Shown here: positions 23,525 to 35,544 of the stretch, piece after piece
How the letters are laid out: the number at the start of each line of letters is the position of its first letter
Numbering within the stretch: position 1 is the first letter of the stretch
NCBI GenBank assembly: GCA_902702965.1
Contig: CACRXP010000050.1
Span: 1,398,546-1,462,545, forward strand
Reading direction: 5' to 3'
Length of the DNA stretch: 64,000 bases
Source: Spirometra erinaceieuropaei
Taxonomy: Eukaryota; Platyhelminthes; Cestoda; Diphyllobothriidea; Diphyllobothriidae
Notes under the pieces: generated by a model
The model's input: the letters and a program-made list of their open reading frames with translations, nothing else
Database searches by the model: none
What the model was told of the DNA's origin: nothing
Program-made: the position numbers and the translations under genes

Positions 23525-24345
23525 ACGGCTCAACCGTCGATTTCGACGCGGCACACTGTGTGCTCCACAACAGGGTAAGCTCTGGAAAGGCTGTGGCAGT
23601 TCGCGTCTCCTCGCCCTCCGCCTTTGTCACGCTGCCGTCCTGTCCGCCTCACACTCCGTGTCGATACGCTGCTGGGACGCGCGAGTGCTCGAAGCCAATC
23701 AACGCTGGCTGGTGACGTGGAGACAACGAAAGGGCAGACACGCGCTGACAACACCTGGAAGGCGGACACACAGACAACAGCTTGCTTGGAGCGCGCTCGC
23801 GGCGACTGCCTACAGAGCCCTTGTGTACGCACTTCCTCAGGCAGTAAAGGTTGTCCAACTCAAACCGTCTTCCCTGACTTTTGATTGGGAATTTTTATCT
23901 TGTCGACCACACAACATCCGACAAGGCAACTTGCGTATAAGTTAGTTTATAGCGATAGTAGACTTGCACAACATCTGCCCTACTCTCCCCTCCTTCCCCC
24001 TCCCCCTGGGCCCAATGTCATGACCAAGTCAAGAAGACCGGAGGCGGAAGAGAACGCAGGTGGTTGGCACGGCGAAGACTGTCAGCTAGACGTACCACTT
24101 CACCCCCTGGTCTACAATAAACAATTGACCAGGATTTTCAACAACAAAAATGGAGGAGCTGCACAGATCCTGATGGGCACGACAGCAGCCGGTAACTGGA
24201 CGCGCCGATACACCCCGAATGTTGGAATTTGTTATGGGTGCGCATTCCCGATAACGCCTGCCAGACTCCCGTCTACCCCCGTGTTGGTCTGGCTCATCTA
24301 CTGCGTGACCCTTTTTAGGGGCATATTTGATTTTACAATACACAA
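23525..24345 (+). repeat. Family F dispersed repeat, longest copy
   Basis: Starts CCGTCGATTTCGACGCGGCA and CACTGTGTGCTCCACAACAG. It holds an extra block (about 23600-23940) containing CGAAGCCAATCAACGCTGGC, then resumes the family order: CATCTGCCCTACTCTCCCC, GTCATGACCAAGTCAAGAAG, ACCGGAGGCGG, TTGACCAGGATTTTCA, GAATGTTGGAATTTGTTATG and CATCTACTGCGTGACCC. The overlapping frames on both strands at 23530-24457 disagree with each other and are not genes. Confidence 0.55.
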
Positions 24346-24435
24346 AACAATGCATACTTACAAACCGCCCAAAGAGTTGTGAACGCTGTTCAAGATAGAT
24401 GACCGTCAGGAACAATTTACAAAGGTAATACATGG

Positions 24436-25212
24436 GGTAACAATCGGGAGATGGCACTCAAAAAAGTCCGTTATCTAGAAATAATGCCTTTAACAGTGGA
24501 CTCAAACGCCTTCAGGCTATATCAGCGGTTACTGACCTATTTTCACGCACTACTTGGACATTCCGCGACGGCCTAACATGGGCTGGCCGAACGAACATCG
24601 CAGGAGGTTACATGGACGATGGTCGCTGTTACCCAACCTTCCCCATAGTTACACACGTACACCTGAATATACGACATACATTCGCATTATGGCAGTTTAT
24701 TACAAAACAAAAGCACTTTTAAACAGTATAAGTCTGCACAACATGGGACAGGAACAGTTCCCAGGCATCTGTCAAAGACATGCCATTGAGGCCAAACCAA
24801 AGACGATACTGTACTTCGTATAGGTGAGCCCACACAGCTCGACCGCATACAGGGCCTCCTTCGTTGAGTTTCCTTTTCAGTCTACTCCAGTATGCCTCAA
24901 TGGCATTGGTGTGGCGTCCTTGAAGTTCCTTGAGTGGTTAACAGAGAAATGTAGATAACCTTCTGAGGGAAGACGATTATACGCCTTCCACTCATCCGTT
25001 ACCACTACACTGCCTTTGGCGACCCATTTTGTAATAACGGAACAGTGAGCGGGCCAACTTCGATCATTCACCTGTTCAAATAAGGCTTTCCGTCGGCTAG
25101 TATCGTACATCCCGATCAGCCACCACCCACAAAACCCCTATTACCACCTGTCTTGTAAGACAGGCTGCTTTGGTTAGGCGGATTTTTTGGGTGCCATCTC
25201 CCGATTGTTACC
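24436..25212 (-). mobile_element. Deleted Merlin/ISXO2-like DNA transposon
   Basis: Bounded by near-identical inverted termini: GGTAACAATCGGGAGATGGC at 24436 on plus and the same word read from 25212 on minus (24 of 25 bases). Flanks ATACATGG and TTACAAGG could be a worn 8-base target duplication (6/8). The minus strand carries the C-terminal half of a DDE transposase: WWLIGMYDTSRRKALFEQV, VVTDEWKAYNRLPSEGYLHF (Asp codon at 24994-24996), SVNHSRNF. After a frameshift near 24910 it reads HTNAIEAYWSRLKRKL (Glu codon at 24896-24898), then WAHLYEVQYRLWFGLNG. This is the ISXO2-like catalytic region of Merlin elements. The N-terminal DNA-binding part and first catalytic Asp are missing, so it cannot move by itself. 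Confidence 0.75.
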
Positions 25213-26396
25213 TTACAAGGTAAACCGGCAAGCACTGCAGTGACAGTTAGATTTATCCTACGAACATAAAAATCATCAGTCTTTGCCGCTAAAAGGAGAT
25301 CTCGACGAAACTCCTTCCTGAAAAGCAATAAGTATCCGAAGGATACTAACGCCTCCCTCACGTAACGAATGACAGCATGTCTCCAGGACACGTCGATATG
25401 TAGCCTTTAAGAACAAGGAGTCTTTTTCTCCTTTAATAAAATCCTAAGAGGACCCTTATAAGGCAAACTATAAGCTCGAATGGAAGCTTTTCAAACGTCA
25501 AGGCACCGTGTTCAAGCACCGCACGTTTGTGCAGGTCATCGGTTTCAACCTTTCCTAAAATCGAAATTACTGAATCCAGACCTGACAGTAAAATCTGGTC
25601 GATCACTGCTGTGTCCAGCCGACCTGAATTTTTGCAGCCACTGCAAGACCATGGGCAGCATTGCGTTCACGCAGCGCATAAGGTCGAGGGTTTGCTTACA
25701 CTTAAAGACGGCCCACACACCGGTGACGCTAAATGCCGCTGTATATATATATACACACACACTCTAACCCACTGCAGTCGGCGCTCATAAAATTTGTCAA
25801 ATGGGCTTCCTTGGACAGGAATGGAACTTTCACAAATGGGGTTACATTTCAGGTACTTGGTAAGGGGAGCTCCTAAAGGTTTCTAAGGCGGTTCGACGGT
25901 TTCGCTCGCAGGGCCTAAATATTGAAAACGACTTTGGGTATCATACCCCATGTCGGCAGCCATAATATTGTGCAGGTACCGGGCGTAAACAGCCTGACTA
26001 CATAACGGAAATTCGTTTTTACAATTCGGTAATTTTCACTGAAGAGAAACGAGTGATAGTCCAAAAACTGCTCCGTAAACCCCTCATCAAACATGCGGTT
26101 TCAGTAAATTCTCCCTTCAAAGTGAATTTTTATAGCAAGTCTGCAGCTGATGGAATACTACAACAGGCGAATGCATGGTCAATGCACGCAAAAAAGGAAG
26201 GAGTACCGACAAAATCAGGGAAAGCTGAGTGGTCTCCTCTGACTTATTAGTCGTCGTCAGCTGAGCACACTCAATCCCAGGTTTGCGGGACCTACAGTCC
26301 GAACCTGGATTTATGGTCACTGAGTGTTGATTACTGGTCGCTACGTGACTCCCTGGAAGGGCCCTAGATTAAGTCCCGAGGCACAAAATTTTGACC
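25213..26396. other. No gene; short TA/CA microsatellite
   Basis: The minus frame 25116-25391 runs through the transposon border and has no domain I recognise. A short TA then CA dinucleotide tract lies at about 25742-25762. Nothing else. Confidence 0.35.
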
Positions 26397-26558
26397 GTCA
26401 TGCCCGACGATGTTCACCGTGTGCTCCACAACGAGGTGAGAGCAGGTATGGTGACTTGCTCGTGAGTTGGCGCTGCAACTATCGCACTCTCTCTTCCTCC
26501 CACACCTAGACCAGGTGTCAAGGCAGAGTCAAGAAGATCGGAGGCTGGGGAGGACATA
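26397..26558 (+). repeat. Family F fragment, left of the MITE
   Basis: GTTCACCGTGTGCTCCACAA, CTATCGCACTCTCTCTTCC, CTAGACCAGGTGTCAAGGCA and GAAGATCGGAGGC match family F. The last 80-90 bases (from about 26468) are repeated on the other side of the MITE at 27508-27595. Confidence 0.65.
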
Positions 26559-27507
26559 CAGTAGATGTGCTAACTCAGGAAATGTCAACTAAAATTTCGG
26601 AATACGCTCTCGTTTCTAAAAGATAAATTAAGTAGGGTTGTAAAACTAATCATGATGTAGCATAATTATATCATAATCCACCTACTCCAGGATGCCGGCT
26701 TTCGAAAGAACTTATTTTCGGCTGCATGCAAGAACTATACTCTGCAAAAATGACAACTTAATTGGCACGCAATTTTCTCATTTATTTTCGATGCCCTTGA
26801 AATTTCAATTATATTTCATGGAAAACATGCATAAAAATACTCATTCTTTTACTTATTCGGTAGAAAATCACGTCTTCTTCCAATTTCATACTCAAGAGAA
26901 GAGTATAATTCGGTTTTGAAAGACTTTTCTAATTCCCGAATAATTTTGAACCCGACCTGCTGTTACACTTGCATTCAGGGTTTCAAAACTACAAGCTGTA
27001 TATTTTCGTGTACGGAAAACCATGCATTTCTCTACGGTGTTAAGAGGAGACCATATGAAATTCATAAAATTAAGCAGTGGATTTGAGCAATATTGTTAAA
27101 TTTACAAGCCACATTCGTAAATGCAGATACATGAAGTTTCATGAACGGCCATTTAACGGTATTAAAAAATCTCACAATTAGAAACTTTTTAGAACTGAAC
27201 AATACCCTTCCTTCGAGTATGAAATTGGAAGAAGACGTGATTTTCTACCGAATAAGTAAAAGAATGAGTATTTTTATGCATGTTTTCCATGAAATTTACT
27301 TAAATTTTCAAGGGCATCGAAAATAAATGAGAAAATAGCGTGCCAATTAAGTAGTCATTTTTGCTGAGCATAGATCTTGCATGCAGCCGAAAATAAGTTC
27401 TTTCGAAAGCCGGCATCCTGGAGTAGGTGGGTTATGATATAATTATGCTGCATCATGATTAGTTTTACAACACCACTTAATTTATCTTTTCGAAACGAGA
27501 ACGTCTG
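26559..27507. mobile_element. Foldback MITE copy A, right end truncated
   Basis: Starts CAGTAGATGTGCTAACTC after TA. The two halves are inverted repeats of each other over most of the length: for example AAATTAAGTAGGGTTGTAAA at about 26625 against TTTTACAACACCACTTAATT at 27464, and GATGCCGGCTTTCGAAAGAA at 26692 against its inverse at 27398. The outer 40 or so bases of the right arm are absent. No transposase is present. The frames at 26692-26919 and 27141-27326 are the two arms read once each. Confidence 0.8.
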
Positions 27508-27600
27508 CATCTATCGCACTCTCTCTTTCTCCCCCACCTAGACCAGGTGTCAAGGCAGAGTCAAGAAGATCAAAGGCGGGGGAGGACATAGGTACGGTCG
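27508..27600 (+). repeat. Family F segment duplicated across the MITE
   Basis: CTATCGCACTCTCTCTTTC through GGGGAGGACATA repeats 26478-26558 with few differences. It therefore forms an 80-90-base direct repeat flanking the MITE. Confidence 0.65.
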
Positions 27601-28559
27601 GGTTTGAAGCCCACAGACCTAATGGGACCAGCATGTCTCTAACCTGACTAGTAAATGCACTTCTCACTATCAGGTCTAGTACGTTGGTAGTGATCGTGCA
27701 GAAAGTCGTCTATCGGGTGGAGATTGGAGGATTATATCACAGCCCACGGGCAATTGCCAGTAGTCATCTAACCCCAGTAATATACATGCACTCAAATACT
27801 CGTCGTTGGGCCGCAGCTTTATGGAAAGTTAGAAATGACCTCCGACTAAACAAATGAATTTCGATCAGATGCAATCTGATAACTCATATGAGAAGACCGC
27901 GTTTACGATATGGGCGATCCAGACAGATGTTAACTCCTTCAGTCGCCTCATCAGGCATCCAGCAGGCATGTTCGAACGCTCTACTAATCATCAGGCTCAA
28001 CAGGACGATTATCAGACGCCTGTAAACAATGAAAAAATTTGGAATGTACATCAGCTTATTTCCCCACTTGACAACACACCCATACGGGTTTGCCGTCCGC
28101 AAAGTGCAGAAACAGAACTAAGGATTTCGAGATATCGTGAAGGAAAACGGTCGCCGAGAAAGATGTACTGTATCACTGTTACACTAGGAGTGTCCCGGAA
28201 AGATCGATAAACGGTCAGGGAGAGTGTTGTCGAGAGGAAGCCTAATCGTCAAACTTTATTTTCAAGGCAGTCCACCAGACGAAGCAGGGGGGACAGTTAG
28301 TTCAGGCATCTTCACATATTTGGTGCGAGGAAAACTGTTCTCGAAACACCCAGTTACACATTTCGAGAAGAAAGGAAACAAAGAAAGCTATCAGCTTTCC
28401 ACTTTACTTGATCTCGTGAAGCGGGCCAGATTGATCGAACTAGGCGGCTTCAACCTTACATTCGGCTGACATGAGTGTTTGCACGGTGAGGGCGCACTCG
28501 TCGATTCGCGGCTGGCGTGTCCAATTCATTATTATCTCACGACCGACGGTCGCATATGT
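27601..28559. other. No assigned gene
   Basis: A 118-codon plus frame (27854-28210) and a 72-codon minus frame (27884-28102) overlap. Neither shows a domain, good splice sites or a known family. A further plus frame (28224-28469) is likewise unassigned. Confidence 0.3.
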
Positions 28560-28861
28560 GGTAAGATGTGGTTATGTAGTCCCACCAGATGGGCACAATT
28601 CTGTTGGGGTTGAGGCCAGCGTTATGATTAGGGGCTGGAGTTAGGGGTTTGAGTTAGGGGTCAGGGGGTTAGGGCAATTATTTCTAAAACACTCAAAGTA
28701 CAACCGCGCATCCCCAATAGCTTTTTTGCATGCAACTACTTGACCTCGTCGCCTGTGCTTTCCCCAGTTCCACCTGTAAAAGCTCCTGTTACCGCCGGTC
28801 CCGTATTACAAGTGGCTGGGGTTTGTTTACTTCAGGTAGGACTACCAAACCACATCCGACC
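28560..28861 (-). mobile_element. Short TIR element with TTAGGG-like array (copy T2)
   Basis: Ends GGTAAGATGTGGTTATGTAG (left) and CTACCAAACCACATCCGACC (right) are inverted repeats. It contains a TTAGGG-like degenerate array at about 28615-28672, then the inverse of the CACCTGTAATACGG hairpin and GTTTGTTTACTTCAGG. This is the same order as T1 read on the minus strand. Confidence 0.7.
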
Positions 28862-29605
28862 GCTTGGGAGTTAACTTTATTGCTCGAATACATGACATAT
28901 CAAACCCAGCCATTGACATTACGCCGTAAATGGCAGTGAGGCATGCGGAGGCCCGTTTATGGTGCAGGACACTTTCTAAATCCGTCTTAGAAGACAAGGT
29001 CCGTTTCCTTTGAGATCCTTTTCTCTTCCCCACCCTTGTCACCCTTAAATTGCTGGAGTTCCACTTCTTCCTTTATAGGATCAACCAAGGAAAGAAATTT
29101 GATCGATACATCGACTCGAACTCGAAAAAAATTATTTTACGGACAGAAGAAAGAAAGCGCCATGTATATTTTTTCTTTGTAAGCACTATGCCTTTTTATA
29201 AACAAATGTGCGCTACACGTGGACTGTTTTTTCGAAAATCGAGTCAGTGTTAGATCGGACCAAAATCCGGTTAAGTCGATGTTCGTTCAAAATTGATTAA
29301 ATAGCGATACTTAACTTAAACGCAAAGGACTGATGTTCTGTCCTTTAAAAATCCTTCTTCACTGCTGAACATCCACCCACCCTCAATCCAGCGTCTTCGT
29401 ACGTAAATAAATCCGAATTTCCTGATGCCACTGACTAATCGAGGCCGATTTTTTATAAATTTAACCCTAGTCTGCTTTGGCTAGTGGCGTCCATTTTCCT
29501 CCAGACCCTTTCGAAGAGTAACACATAGTTTTCAAGACGGGCATGCTTCGCGTCCAAAATGGTGTCCTGTCAACTTATCATAATGGTTCAAGTTTTGGAG
29601 CCAGA
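28862..29605. other. Region upstream of gene B, nothing recognised
   Basis: AT-rich, no repeat or exon supported. It probably includes promoter-distal sequence of gene B. Confidence 0.3.
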
Positions 29606-29643
29606 GGCAGCCAATGAAGAGATAGGGCATTTTATTGGCTGCC
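29606..29643. promoter_or_regulatory. CCAAT-box inverted repeat upstream of gene B
   Basis: GGCAGCCAAT (29606-29615) and its exact inverse ATTGGCTGCC (29634-29643) are 18 bases apart and lie about 220 bases before ATG 29863. CCAAT elements are known NF-Y binding sites in animal promoters. The promoter role here is inferred from position and symmetry. Confidence 0.4.
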
Positions 29644-29862
29644 ACGTTTTCCTAGGTCAAAGTGATCCTACAGCAGCAGCCGCAGCAGCACCCAGACGTC
29701 CTTACAGCCGTCCGGCATAATTTTTCGTAGCTGTCGGTGTCCGGACACATCCCCTCTGTATTTCCTGTCCTGTGACACCTATTTCGCGAATTTGTGCCCA
29801 CTTTTTGCCTCTGCAATCCATCCCCCTGTGATCGCACACGTAGACATCCGCTGTCGATTCAA

Positions 29863-31059
29863 ATGCCCAGCAAAGAGCGTGCTGACTCCCCAGAAGATTC
29901 CTCAGACGCCAAAGAAGAGAAGGAGAAAGTGGTAAAGAAGGAAGCTGACGAGGACAAAAAAATGAACGACAATGACGCTGAGTTTACTATACAACTGGAC
30001 GATGAGAGTGAGGAGGAGGAGGAGGAGGTGGATAAGAATGGCGTTGCAGAAGAATCCAGCAAAGCAGAGGAGGAGGAGAATGTAAAAAGGTCCTCCACAC
30101 CACCGCCCGAAGAAGAAAAAGTAAAGGAGGCGGAAGATTCTCGGAAGAAGGATCATAAGGAGGTTCAGGATGGGACTGAAACAAAAGCTGAGACAGAAGA
30201 GAAGAAGCAGGACGTTGTCGTGGAAGAAAACAATCAGCAATACGTTGAACCGGAAGAAGAAACAAAGATTTCCACGACTCCGGAGGCTGGCGCAACACCC
30301 GTCCCGTTAAACGCCTCCGCAGAGGAGCCGGCTACCGGAGAGGTGGTGGAGGAAGTGCCCCTGTCTGTGAAAGAACAGATTGCAGCTTTCTCCAAGTTGA
30401 AGCTGCAAGAGACCCACGGGAAACCGAAACCGGGTGTTGCAAGCGCCTTTGCCCCGAAGCCAGCCCCTACAAAACAGGCCGTCCCGCCACCAGAAGAGGC
30501 CACTGTTGTGGCCCGACCACAAGTCAATCAGCTTTTTGAGAACCCAAAACCGAAACCATTTTATGCTGCTCTAGAACCCATCAACAAACCAGAGCCCCCA
30601 GCTGAGACCCCGCGTGTTGATGCTGCAAGGCTGAATGCAGCACAAGCAACGACGACGACGACAGAATTTGCGCCGGCTGAGGTTCCAGCTCCAGGCTATC
30701 AACAACAGCAGTCGTTGAATAGGGAACGCAAGCCGAGCTACGAACAGCCGCGCCCACACCAGCAGTTGCGTCCACAACACACCAGCAGCACCAAATGGAC
30801 TCCGATGGCCGCGAAAGCAGAGGCACCCATGCCCACTAAACTGGCTCCATTTGGAACGGTGTATACAGAGCCGCGACTCACGCAGGTTCCGGATGGAAGG
30901 CCGCAGGCACAACCCAAGAAATATATTGGACCAGAAATTGTTTCACGTTCCACTGGGCCGTCACAAATGGTTTGTTTGCGCAGACAGAGCTCAGAAATCA
31001 ATTGGGGCTTTGCTGTATTTGGGGGTGCTGATTTCGGTTGTCCACCGTTCATTAGTCGG
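29863..31059 (+). CDS. Gene B exon 1: PDZ-domain protein (PDLIM/ZASP-like), N-terminal part
   Basis: Encodes 399 residues from ATG 29863 (MPSKERADSPEDSSDAKEEK). The frame is open further upstream to 29794, but no ATG precedes this one and the upstream part is unlike the rest. Residues 1-150 are very acidic and Lys/Glu-rich, about 150-365 are Pro/Ala/Gln-rich. From about 368 a PDZ domain begins: MVCLRRQSSEINWGFAVFGG, then ADFGCPPFISR, with the carboxylate-binding loop as WGFA. The W-G-F, G-G-x-D-F and ISR pattern is that of ALP/Enigma/ZASP-type PDZ domains. The exon ends at CGG|GTGAGT in phase 0, inside the PDZ fold. This suggests a cytoskeletal or Z-disc-like scaffold, an inference from the PDZ subtype only. 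Confidence 0.85.
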
Positions 31060-32675
31060 GTGAGTTTTTGTGCGATGTTGTTGGACCCTGATGTTGTCTT
31101 CTGTTTTAAGGTACTGGATATACTATACACGCTATACAATGAAACTCAGGAGTAGATTATTGAAATTTTAAAACGCTCTGCCTCGCCCAAAAGTAGATTT
31201 TGAATGCTATTTAGTATGCAGTACAATCTAAAGGTGATGCGTAGAATTTAAAATACTGACTTCTGATTGAATCTCCTACCATGCGTCTGTATAAATCATA
31301 CTCGATAAAAATAATTTTTTGATTTGTATAGGTTTTTGAACTGATTTTTTATACTAATACCAATTTAGTTCTAATTATCTGATTTTTGCGTAGAATTTCC
31401 CTTTCTTGTATTTTCGATGTAAAATTTGCGTGCTTGGAAAACATTATTGCAGTAAGGAGGGAGCCTTCCGGTTTAAAAAGCGTACTAGTTCTCGTCTTTT
31501 TTAAACGCACGTTGGGTTTCCTTGTGCACTTAAAGTTCCTAAATATACGCAAAATTTTATTAGAAATATTCGATTTTTCAGTGTCAGACCTCATAGTATT
31601 CTCAGACTACACGAATCTGGTCATTCACGTTATAGGAAGCAGTGCTAAACGTGCATATACCAAACTACATGAATAACCGCTTAGAAGTCCAAACATATCG
31701 TCTGCGCGAGGTCTTCAAATCTCATAAACTGTTTGTTTACGTGAAAAGCGTCGGCTTGACGAGATTCCGCATGCTACAGGTATAATAATTAATTTTTGGC
31801 ATCCTTTGCAAAAATATTTTCGCAATCGTGCATGAATTCGAGAGAAACCGAAAAATTCGAATCAGGTAAATATCAATTTATTTGCAGTTGAATTATTGGT
31901 GGTGACCTTAGAGATGTATACGCAGATGTCGTCAACTTTCGATGTATGAAGGGCCTTATCAGTAGCTCAATCTCACTGAGACGATCTTTCCTAGCTTAAG
32001 CCGCACTTTAAATTTTTAATTGTTAATCCAAGTGTTTCAAAACCTGCTCTTCGCATTTAATTTCCCGGCTAACCCGAACCAGTTTTTCAGCAAGAGTATG
32101 GCTCATGGCCGGGGTAACGCACTCTGGGGGGTGTTTGCGTTAAGCGAAATAGCCAAACATTTAAGAACTTTGTGGTACTACAAATTTTGATCCCCCATAC
32201 TGTAACCACTTAAAAGGGAACACTATTCTTACAGTTTCATGGTAACAGTGAATGAGTTTAACGCTTCCTTGCAGGCATTGTCAAAAAGGTACTTCATTGT
32301 CGTATTTTTACTCCGATGACTACCTTATAGCATCTTCACCACTCTCGAGCAATAGCCACCGCGAGGTCTTTTTATTTCTTTCTCTGGCACGCACAAACAA
32401 ATATCGCCAATTATTTTCTTTTAGCTCAATCGCTCCCTGGAGTAAGTAACATCGGCCATAAACTATACTCTTGTCAAATTTTCGAGTTAGTACTAAATTT
32501 AATTCTTCTCTGGCATATCGCCAGACTGGCTAGGTATGGGATTTCACTATGCTTGCACTCAACAAAAGTTCAGTGGTCCAAAGACATTTCTATGTCAAGC
32601 CTTAGAAGATGCTTATGGTCGGAAAAGCATATTAGGTCTAGATTTGCTGCTTTTGTAAAATAAGTCAACGCTAAA
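31060..32675. other. Gene B intron 1, first part: no feature seen
   Basis: AT-rich intron. Overlapping frames on both strands at 31349-31676 have no domain. Confidence 0.4.
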
Positions 32676-32935
32676 AATCTCCATGTGCCACCCCCCCCCA
32701 CCCACAACAAAACACGGGAGAAGGAACTCTCCGTATCACAGGTCGATTTGCGTCGAAATCTAGGAAAATGGGGCTTAAGCTTAAGGTTGGAGTTTGAGTT
32801 AATATTTGGATCGAGATTAAGACTAGGATTGGTAACGGGTATAGGTAATCCTCCCAGAATTTGGCGCAAGGTCTCCTGTATTACGGGGGGGGGGCGTTCC
32901 AACTCCCGTGTCCTGCCGGTGGGGAGCCACATAAG
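32676..32935. repeat. Family G element with C/G homopolymer tracts
   Basis: Imperfect terminal inversion: AACACGGGAGAAGGAACTC at the left against CGTTCCAACTCCCGTGTCCT at the right. The interior includes CAGAATTTGGCGCAAGGTC and a degenerate GGTTAGG-like stretch (32780-32850). It resembles 3419-3545. Confidence 0.5.
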
Positions 32936-34289
32936 TGACCCTTTCCATGTCAACCTCTAGAAACTAACGGCTAACAAAATTGTCCTTGACTGTTAGGTCT
33001 TTGTGAAAGCCTCTGTTGTGTTAGTGACGTCTTCACTTGAAACACAGAGTTTTCTTGCTATAAACAACTGATTGCACATGTTATTTGCTGTTATTCTGAC
33101 GGCCATGACTAATCGCTCCCTTTAAAAGCGACGAAGGGGTATGAGGAAGTTTTAATGAAACAGTTGTACGGTAGAGGGGAAGATGATCACAGAGCTCCAT
33201 TCTGCTCAAAGACAACAACAAACAACAGAAAAGTATCATGCCTGGTTCTCAGGAGCAATGAACAACATACAGCGACGTGCTTTTGACGGATGTTCTGTCA
33301 GGCCATTTTGACTTGTCCACATCTCAGCTTCACAACAACTACGAATCGTTAGGCTCTCCTGCTAAATCTGAACACGCTCGTCCAGGCTTAGGCACTTAGG
33401 AGACTTGGGGACGGTCCGTTGCTTGAGGCGGCCTCAGTTACCGCACCGACACAGCACGCATTATTCCCGCTCAGTGCACCATCGCCAAAGGTTTTTCGCC
33501 TTCGTTGGACATTGCCCAGTTCGAACAAACGGGGAGACAGAGTTTGAACCACACCCCCTTCTGAATCGGCACACTTTGCCTGAAGTCTGCACTAAGCAAC
33601 TTGCTGTCACCTGATGGACAAACGCGGCGCCACGGCGTGTATGTTCGCGCACAATATGTCCTAAAATCTTAACTTTGAAATCGTCAAATTTAGTTGCCAC
33701 AAAAACAGCAGGACCCTTCAGGCCGCTTTGTCGATTTTAACCGAAAAATAATTTATCTGTTTACGCCATACCTTGACCTGCAGCAGAACTCCCTGTTTTG
33801 CATCTGTTAGAGGGTTGGACTTCCGCTCGCAAAGCAGTTTGGCCTAAATGGGTCACATAGTCAAATTCAAAAAAGTAAAGATAAACCTAGAGAGGAGAGT
33901 GTAAGAGACAAACCCACTAGTTGGGCACAGCGAGTAGGCTATCCAGGAAAGGAAAATAGCAGTATCCCAACAGTTACAAACTAGTAAATAAGAACAAAGT
34001 CGTCAGCAGGTAAAAGTGCACGTGCGTGTTCTTTGTCTTATTCAAAGTTGTGTCAAAGCCTATTGTAACTGATTAAAACAAAACGGACTTAAATGTCACT
34101 ACAAGAGTATTTAAAAAGTTAGACGGCCAACACGGCCTAGTCTAAAACCCAAGCATAAATTGTATGAAGCTACCCAGTGGAGCAAGATGCAATGCAAACT
34201 GACGAGACTGACCCTGAACACCAGCGACTAAAATAAAGACAGAGTTGTACACCGTAAGACGAGTAAAGTGTGCGCATATGACAGTCCGA
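32936..34289. other. Gene B intron 1: no feature seen
   Basis: Frames at 33405-33614 (plus) and 33461-33700 (minus) overlap and have no domain. Confidence 0.35.
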
Positions 34290-34705
34290 CCCCCGTTGCC
34301 GACTATGCCCACCATGTGCTCCACAGCAGCGTAACGCCGAATTACGCGTGAGTTAGTTTATAGTCATAGTAGACTTGCGCAGCATCTACCACACTTTCTT
34401 CACCTTCCCCTGCCGGGCCCGGTGTCATGACCAAGTCACGAAGACCGGACTCGAGAGAGGGCGCAGGTGGCTGGCACGGATTTAAACCTTACCACCGTAC
34501 CCACTGAGCCAAAGCATACACTGACCATGATTTTACACTATCAGAGAAAAAGGAGACAGCTCAGATCCCAACTGGCATGGCGCGCACCTGCAACTAGGCC
34601 TGCCCGCGCATTCTTAATAACGCCCGCCGGACGTCGATTTAGCCCCTCTGGTGGCCCAGTGCATCTACCGTCCATCTACCGTTTCAGTTGTGGACAAATA
34701 TAGCT
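34290..34705 (+). repeat. Family F dispersed repeat in gene B intron 1
   Basis: ACCATGTGCTCCACAGCAGC, GCATCTACCACACTTTCTTC, GTGTCATGACCAAGTCACGA, CACTGACCATGATTTTACAC and GCATCTACCGTCCATCTACC follow the family F order. It has the same strand as the gene. Confidence 0.55.
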
Positions 34706-35544
34706 AAAATCAGTGACGCTCTTAGCACAATAACTTGGCTACAAGAAATCCCAAGATTGAATATAACTGCACGCGTTCGAGACTGGTTGTTTTCTGTGGC
34801 GATGCAGTTTCTGTCCCCTGTAGTTCGACTCTTCGCATTTTAGGACGACGTGTGAAAGAATATTCTCTTGAATCATATGGAACATCTTATGGTAGACATC
34901 CCAAGACGGTTGGGGAGTCTGAGGAAGGGGAATAAGTGTTATAGGCAGAATCTAGCCACTGCGAGCTTCAGACTCGGTCCCGCATGAAAAGAGAAGTTAG
35001 GCGTCATTAGAGAGAGCATCGTGTTCTGGACAAAAATAATGGAGAATGGGTGGGGGTGAGTTGGCAGGCGAGCGATGATACATAGCCGGTGCCGAGAGAA
35101 CATCGGAACAGAGACACTTCCAATCAGGTTACATTCTCGAAAAAGGAACTCCAAAAACTGGCACTATGAAGGGATGCAAAAAATCAACAACATTCTAAAA
35201 TGTGTTGCATTGGCATTGCAAGAAAATATTGCAGGATGTAAAATCGGTGTGCCAAGCACAATAAAATCGTTGTTACCAGTATAACCCTAAAATTACTTGT
35301 TTCTAGAGCGAGTAGCAGGCCGGACGTCTTCACGCCTTGTAACGTTTATTGCTATTTCGTTCACGAACAGGAGCGAATTTTCAAATTCAAGGTGCACATA
35401 TGAGTAGGGAAGAGGACTGTTGGAACACCGAAGCTATTTGTTTATTAATCTAAACTTCCGAACTCACGCAGGGCACAAGAGCGACAATAGAACAAACGAC
35501 AGTTGTTAAGGCGTATTCTCCAATAAGACATCAGTGACACGGGT
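34706..35544. other. Gene B intron 1: no feature seen
   Basis: Short frames only, with no domain or repeat match supported. Confidence 0.35.

Noticed and set aside
26692..27326. Frames inside MITE copy A encoding a similar peptide in each arm.
   Set aside because: They arise from the palindromic arms and are not conserved as coding in the other copies.
29794..29862. N-terminal extension of gene B (PTFCLCNPSPCDRTRRHPLS).
   Set aside because: It has no ATG, starts only at GTG, and its composition differs from the acidic region that follows.
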